From CALKCV01 sp964609515 (GTDB taxonomy: Bacteria > Cyanobacteriota > Cyanobacteriia > Cyanobacteriales > Microcoleaceae): DNA of 64,000 nt. Each line of letters begins with the position of its first letter. Within the stretch, counting starts at the first letter, position 1. The translations under genes were made by a program, and so were the position numbers. This document shows, piece after piece, positions 59,703 through 64,000 of this stretch. The stretch lies in NCBI GenBank assembly GCA_964609515.1, contig CAZSTZ010000005.1, forward strand, positions 1 through 64,000, read 5' to 3'. The notes under the pieces were generated by a model that searched no databases, was not told the DNA's origin, and worked only from the letters and a program-made list of their open reading frames with translations.

Positions 59703-61280
59703 CTATTCCCCATTTTCCATTCCCCATTCCCCATTCCCTATTCCCCAATTTAAAGGTAATTTAACTGTAACTATTGTACCTACATCCACTTCACTTTCTA
59801 CTGTAATTTGACCTCCATGCAGATCTACTAAAGCCCGGACAATTGCCAAGCCCAGACCAGTGCCAGATATTGTACCAACATTTGATGCCCGAAAGAAAGT
59901 CTCAAAAAGTTGTTTTTGTTCCTCTGGAGGAATGCCAATTCCCCGATCGCGAATCTTAAAAATAGCTACTCCATTCTTTTGGGAGTCGAGGGAGGCGACG
60001 CAATTTACTTCAAAGTCGATCGCCTCTTCAACTGGGGAGTATTTAAGAGCATTTGAGAGTAAATGGCTGAAAATTTGTTTTAGCAATTCGGCATCCATTT
60101 CTACTGTAGGAATATTGCCATGATAGCTAAATCGAATTAGGCGATTATTAACATAACTTTTCCATTCTTCTAGCAGAGTACGACAAAATGCTTCTAAATT
60201 CAAAGGCTCCGGTTTCAATTGAAATTTTCCCGCTTCTGCTTTGCCAATAACTAAGACTTCATCTAATAACTCAGTCAGGCGGTTAATCGCACTTTTAATT
60301 CGGTGAAAATGAGTTTTTTTTCGTTCTTCAGACCATTGATGACTATAAGTTTCCAGCAAGCCTGAAGATAATAAAATTGTACTCAGAGGAGTGCGAAATT
60401 CGTGGGAAACCATTGTCACAAATTTAGATTTCATTTGGGCAAGTTCTCTTTCTTTGGGCTCCTGGTTCGTTGTGGCTTCGGAGGAAAAAATTCCTTGAGA
60501 TTCGATATTTTCTGTGGGTACTAAGGGGCGATGGCTTACCTCCCTTGCTTTGGCAATTAGCATCGCTACTTCTCCCTTTTCGTTTTTGATTGGTATCAGA
60601 AAAAAATCAACAGTTTTTACGAGCTTTTTCGCAGAAAATATATCGATTTCATAGCTAACCTTTTCTCCATTTGCTGCTTTATTAAATGCATTTTTCAATT
60701 TTTTTTTATTAGCTAAAGATTGATGAAAAATTGGTATTTCCCATAAATAAAATCCCTCGATTTCTTTTGGCGAAAAACCGGAAAAATCGAGAATGTTATG
60801 ATTAATTTTAGAGACGATGCCATCGGGGGTTAATAACAGAATAAAATCTAAACTTTGGTCAAAAATTGCCTGAAAGCGGCGATCGCTCTCTTGCCGCAAC
60901 CGCCAACTGCGGGAAAATTCCATTGCATAGCGAAGCGATCGCCCTAATAATTCTGGCGTAATTTGCCCTTGGATTAAATAATCTTGCGCCCCTAATTTTA
61001 ATGTTTCTTTGGCGAGTGGTTCGCGCTCTTTATCTGCGATGGTTATTATTAGTATTTCCCGAGTTACTTCCAGCAAGCGACTTAAAGTTGTTAATCCCTG
61101 ACTATCTGGCAGAAACAAATCGAGCAAAACCACATCGAAGGGGCGATCGCTCAATTCTTTTACGGCTTCTTCTAATGATTTTACCGGCACTATTTCCTTC
61201 TGAAAACTATTTACCTTGAACAGTAGTTCTTCCAGCAAATTTTCAGTATTATTTTCTACTAGCAATATTTTGATTGTCAT
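59703..61280 (-). CDS. Receiver-PAS-histidine kinase hybrid
   Basis: 525 residues. Receiver (about 1-125) with Asp in DVVLLDLFLPDSQGL; PAS (about 140-255); HisKA with His in VTMVSHEFRTPLSTILLSSGLLE; HATPase with SHLLSNALKYSPVEEA, RDRGIGIPPEEQ and GTGLGLAIVRALVDLHGGQI. The final residues NWGIGNGEWGMENGE and stop are encoded by the GGGAATGGGGAATAG repeat. It is divergent from mysA with a 598-base intergenic region. Confidence 0.9.
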   Translation of the reverse strand: MTIKILLVENNTENLLEELLFKVNSFQKEIVPVKSLEEAVKELSDRPFDVVLLDLFLPDSQGLTTLSRLLEVTREILIITIADKEREPLAKETLKLGAQDYLIQGQITPELLGRSLRYAMEFSRSWRLRQESDRRFQAIFDQSLDFILLLTPDGIVSKINHNILDFSGFSPKEIEGFYLWEIPIFHQSLANKKKLKNAFNKAANGEKVSYEIDIFSAKKLVKTVDFFLIPIKNEKGEVAMLIAKAREVSHRPLVPTENIESQGIFSSEATTNQEPKERELAQMKSKFVTMVSHEFRTPLSTILLSSGLLETYSHQWSEERKKTHFHRIKSAINRLTELLDEVLVIGKAEAGKFQLKPEPLNLEAFCRTLLEEWKSYVNNRLIRFSYHGNIPTVEMDAELLKQIFSHLLSNALKYSPVEEAIDFEVNCVASLDSQKNGVAIFKIRDRGIGIPPEEQKQLFETFFRASNVGTISGTGLGLAIVRALVDLHGGQITVESEVDVGTIVTVKLPLNWGIGNGEWGMENGE

Positions 61281-61878
61281 GTTTTTACCAGAGCTAAGAA
61301 ATCTCGATCGCGTTCTGATTCTCTATAAGCATTACTACATAGCATTTTTATTAGATTTTGAAGAGCCCTCGTAATTTATTTACTTGTTTTTTAACATTGA
61401 TTTAGATTAATAAACATAAATTTAACAAAAACTGAGACGGTTAAAGGTTATACTGATCTAGGCAAATGAAATCAAGCGATTATGGCCATATTCAGGAAGA
61501 AGGCCAAAACCGATGGAATCTTAATGGCGATTAATCGCGCGGTACAGTCACAGTGAAGCTCTAAAAGCGATGTTACTAAAAAAACTAGCGAACGAAAACC
61601 CCTTAAACCCAGACCAAAAAGTCAATCACGGGAGCAATCTAAAATGGAAGCCAGGAGATAAATACGACCACATATTTTCCACAACCAAAATACTTAGAGG
61701 TAGAACCGCGACGCAACCGGAATAGAAATAAACCCCACTTAAGAAAAGACATAAAAGTGGGAGTTATTACTTTGACAATCTCGAAGCAAATTTCAATTGT
61801 CAAAATTTATTTGCTGGCTATAAGCCAAGTTCCAGCAACTATTCTTTTTGCGTTTTTTAATCTACAAGGTGAAACCAA
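61281..61878. other. 598-base region between a hybrid kinase and mysA
   Basis: No gene longer than about 24 codons. The half next to mysA contains TTTGACAAT...ATTGTCAAA (61770-61803) and the promoter-like pair listed separately. This region would carry control of both the kinase and mysA. Confidence 0.6.
61797..61824 (+). promoter_or_regulatory. Candidate mysA promoter
   Basis: TTGTCA (61797-61802), 16-base spacer, TATAAG (61819-61824), 55 bases before the mysA ATG. The -35 box is the right arm of an inverted repeat TTGACAAT...ATTGTCAA, a possible operator. Ribosome site AAGGTG at 61866. Confidence 0.4.
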
Positions 61879-63120
61879 ATGAGTAACATTGAAGCCAAAC
61901 TAGAGTCTTCCGAAACAGCTTTTCATGTAGAAGCTTACGAAAAAATCGAATACAGTCTCGTTTATGTCAACGGAGTATTCGACACCCAAAACTCAGAATT
62001 AGCAGACTGCTACCAAAAATACGGGCGCTGCCTGGCAGTAATAGACGCTAACGTAAATCGCCTTTACGGAAAACAACTTCAATCTTATTTCCAACATTAC
62101 AAGATTGACCTGAAAGTTTTTCCGATTTCGATTCCCGAAACTGCTAAAAATATCTCGTCTTTCGAGAAAATTGTGGATGCTTTTGCGGACTTTGGCTTAG
62201 TTCGCACAGAACCAGTTTTAGTTATCGGTGGCGGTTTAATTACCGACGTGGCAGGGTTCGCTTGTGCGGCCTACCGTCGCAGCAGCAACTATATCCGCAT
62301 TCCCACTACTTTAATTGGTTTAATTGATGCTAGCGTGGCCATTAAAGTCGCGGTGAATCACAAAAAACTCAAAAACCGCTTGGGGGCCTACCACGCTTAC
62401 CAAAAGGGTTTTCTGGACTTCTCTTTCCTGCGCACTTTGCCAACGGCCGAAGTCCGCAACGGTATGGCAGAACTGCTAAAAATTGCCATCGTTGGCGAGG
62501 CCGAGGTCTTCGAGTTGTTGGAGAAATACGGCCAAGAACTGCTGGAGACCCATTTCGGCTTTCTTGATGGCACTCCCGAACTCCAAGAAATAGGTCACGA
62601 GGTCAATTATAAGGCCATTAAAAAGATGTTGGAGTTGGAAATTCCTAACTTGCAGGAATTGGACCTCGATCGCGTCATTGCCTACGGTCATACTTGGAGT
62701 CCGACCGTGGAGCTGGCTCCAAAGGTTCCTATCTATCACGGTCACGGGGTCAATATGGACATGGCCTTATCGGCAACGATCGCTGCCAAACGGGGTTATA
62801 TCACTGTCGAAGAGCGCGATCGCATTCTGGGACTAATGAGCCGTATCGGCCTGTCCCTCGACCATCCTCTAATGGAAATCGACTTGCTGTGGAAGGCCAC
62901 CGAGTCGATTATTCAGACCCGGGACGGCCTGCTACGGGCCGCCATGCCCCGGCCCATCGGCAGTTGCTTCTTTGTCAGCGATCTGACTCGCGACGAACTG
63001 GAAGAATGCTTGGCAGACCACAAGCGAATTTGTGCGGACTTGCCTCGCGGCGGAGAAGGGTTGGAAGTCTATATGGGAACTGAAGAGCAAGAGCCTGTTT
63101 TGGCGGGGAGTTCTCGATAA
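61879..63120 (+). CDS. mysA: Demethyl-4-deoxygadusol synthase (sedoheptulose-7-phosphate cyclase)
   Basis: 413 residues, a sugar-phosphate cyclase of the 3-dehydroquinate-synthase superfamily: VLVIGGGLITDVAGFACAAYRRSSNYIRIPTTLIGLIDASVAIKVAVNHKKLKNRLGAYHAY, RNGMAELLKIAIVGE and VIAYGHTWSPTVELAPKVPIYHGHGVNMDMA. From recall it follows the cyanobacterial DDGS (Ava_3858-type) sequence along its whole length. It makes the cyclohexenone core of mycosporine-like amino acids from sedoheptulose 7-phosphate. The stop overlaps the mysB start. Confidence 0.93.
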   Translation: MSNIEAKLESSETAFHVEAYEKIEYSLVYVNGVFDTQNSELADCYQKYGRCLAVIDANVNRLYGKQLQSYFQHYKIDLKVFPISIPETAKNISSFEKIVDAFADFGLVRTEPVLVIGGGLITDVAGFACAAYRRSSNYIRIPTTLIGLIDASVAIKVAVNHKKLKNRLGAYHAYQKGFLDFSFLRTLPTAEVRNGMAELLKIAIVGEAEVFELLEKYGQELLETHFGFLDGTPELQEIGHEVNYKAIKKMLELEIPNLQELDLDRVIAYGHTWSPTVELAPKVPIYHGHGVNMDMALSATIAAKRGYITVEERDRILGLMSRIGLSLDHPLMEIDLLWKATESIIQTRDGLLRAAMPRPIGSCFFVSDLTRDELEECLADHKRICADLPRGGEGLEVYMGTEEQEPVLAGSSR

Positions 63121-63968
63121 TGACACCAACCGTAGAACAGGCATCCTGCCTGTTACCAAACACTCCCAGGCCAGTTACGCCCCTGGGTATTCTGGTGGAA
63201 AAGCTGGAACGAGTCCTGGAGACGGCAAAACAAAACACAGTCCCACCGGAACTGGCGGCCTCTCTGCAAGAAGTTTACGAACTGGCAGCCGGTATCGATC
63301 CTTATCTGGAGGAGTGTACCACTGAGGAGTCCGCAGCTTTGGCAGCTTTGGCCAAAAAAACGAGCGCTGAAGATTGGAGCAAGCGGTTTTCTGATGGGGA
63401 AACGGTGCGCCAGTTGGAACGGGAGATGCTGTCGGGACATATCGAGGCCCAGACTTTAAAGATGTTTGTCTGGATGACTGGGGCCAAGCGCGTCTTGGAA
63501 ATCGGTATGTTTACGGGATATTCGGCCCTGGCAATGGCAGAGGCATTGCCAGATAACGGGTATCTGGTTGCTTGTGAGGTAGATAGCTATGTAGCGGAAT
63601 TTGCTAAAGCTTGTTTCGCAGAATCTTCTCACGGTGGGAAAATATCTGTAAAAGTAGCTCCGGCTCTGGATAGTTTGCGAGAGTTGGCTGAGGCTGGAGA
63701 AACTTTTGATTTGGTATTTATCGATGCAGATAAAAAAGAGTATGTCGATTATTTCGAGATACTTTTGGATAAGGGTTTGCTAACACCTGATGGGGTGATT
63801 TGCGTTGATAATACTTTGTTGCAAGGACAGCCCTATTTGCCTCCAGAAAAACGGACGGCAAATGGAGAGGCGATCGCTCGCTTTAACCGAGTGGTAGCGG
63901 ACGATCCGCGAGTAGAACAAGTTCTACTACCTTTGCGAGATGGCGTGACTATCGTCCGCCGCAAGTAA
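63120..63968 (+). CDS. mysB: Mycosporine O-methyltransferase
   Basis: 282 residues starting at ATG in the TAATG overlap with mysA. Class I SAM methyltransferase with KRVLEIGMFTGYSALAMAEALP, LVACEVDSYVAEFAKACF, FDLVFIDADKKEYVDYFEILLDKGLL and RTANGEAIARFNRVVADDPRVEQVLLP. It methylates demethyl-4-deoxygadusol to 4-deoxygadusol. Residues about 4-14 (TVEQASCLLPN) are the translation of a TGCCTG palindrome (63132-63155) inserted just after the start. The conserved protein resumes at RPVTPLGILVEKL. ATP-grasp and later genes are expected beyond the window. Confidence 0.92.
   Translation: MTPTVEQASCLLPNTPRPVTPLGILVEKLERVLETAKQNTVPPELAASLQEVYELAAGIDPYLEECTTEESAALAALAKKTSAEDWSKRFSDGETVRQLEREMLSGHIEAQTLKMFVWMTGAKRVLEIGMFTGYSALAMAEALPDNGYLVACEVDSYVAEFAKACFAESSHGGKISVKVAPALDSLRELAEAGETFDLVFIDADKKEYVDYFEILLDKGLLTPDGVICVDNTLLQGQPYLPPEKRTANGEAIARFNRVVADDPRVEQVLLPLRDGVTIVRRK
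63132..63155. repeat. TGCCTG palindrome at the start of mysB
   Basis: GTAGAACAGGCATCCTGCCTGTTA lies in codons 5-12 of mysB and preserves frame. Confidence 0.85.
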
Positions 63969-63979
63969 TTTAGGGGTCC

Positions 63980-64000
63980 AGAAACCAGGTTTCTTTGAGA
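63980..64000. repeat. AAACC hairpin at the right edge
   Basis: AGAAACCAGGTTTCT, a short form of the AAACCCGG hairpin, 12 bases after mysB; the window ends here. Confidence 0.6.

Noticed and set aside
61481..61555. A 24-codon frame upstream of mysA
   Set aside because: Too short, with no ribosome site and no recognised family.

Overview
The window is a cyanobacterial chromosome segment, most likely from a filamentous Oscillatoriales-type organism (Oscillatoria/Microcoleus/Kamptonema-like). The evidence is ndhN (NDH-1 complex), ldpA and ycf45 homologues, mycosporine-type genes, LL-diaminopimelate aminotransferase, the frequent octamer GCGATCGC (HIP1), and a cyanobacterial-style S10/spc/alpha ribosomal block without rpsN and rpmD. 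There are also very many short palindromic and mini-transposon-like repeats. One 100-N assembly gap lies at 5733-5832 inside a tandem repeat, so the left part is a scaffold join.

Layout. 1-5.7 kb: a two-domain PPK2 polyphosphate kinase, a YdcF-type membrane protein, a low-complexity membrane protein and an ABC exporter. 5.7-9 kb: a small accessory patch with a DUF433/DUF5615 toxin-antitoxin pair, an antitoxin whose toxin has decayed, a lone C5 DNA methyltransferase, an addiction-module protein and an unknown protein. 9-14 kb: dapL, ribE, a bifunctional-nuclease-domain protein, an Fe-S aldo/keto reductase and tRNA-Gln(TTG). 14.2-32 kb: a taxis region. A LOV/PAS/GAF histidine kinase and a CheY-like regulator sit beside a leftward cheR-cheW-mcp-mcp-mcp-mcp-cheA-cheB cluster. 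The four receptors seem to lack HAMP domains, and both methylation enzymes are present. 32-35.8 kb: ycf45, ldpA and ndhN, leftward.

35.8-56.8 kb: a rightward block rplC-D-W-B-rpsS-rplV-rpsC-rplP-rpmC-rpsQ-rplN-X-E-rpsH-rplF-R-rpsE-rplO-secY-adk-infA-rpmJ-rpsM-rpsK-rpoA-rplQ-truA-rplM-rpsI-rpmE-prfA. It is preceded by a 930-base gene-free stretch holding a candidate small RNA with promoter and terminator, then a long leader rich in hairpins with two mutually exclusive pairings. 57-61.3 kb: an unknown protein, a pentapeptide-repeat protein and two response-regulator/histidine-kinase hybrids. 61.9-64 kb: mysA and mysB, the first two steps of mycosporine (UV sunscreen) synthesis. The rest of that pathway would lie beyond the right edge.

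The most distinctive feature is how far short repeats have entered genes. The AAACCCGG hairpin is read in frame inside CheW. The TGCCTG palindrome is read in frame in CheA, Ycf45 and the MysB N-terminus. A GGGAATGGGGAATAG repeat supplies the last residues and stop codon of CheB, TruA and a histidine kinase. A 32-base repeat forms the tail of the DUF5615 toxin. A three-shell nested palindrome (13625-13887) and an array of different palindromes separated by A-tracts (54707-55093) have no ordinary explanation. All functional assignments are by reading motifs and recalled family features; no database search was run.
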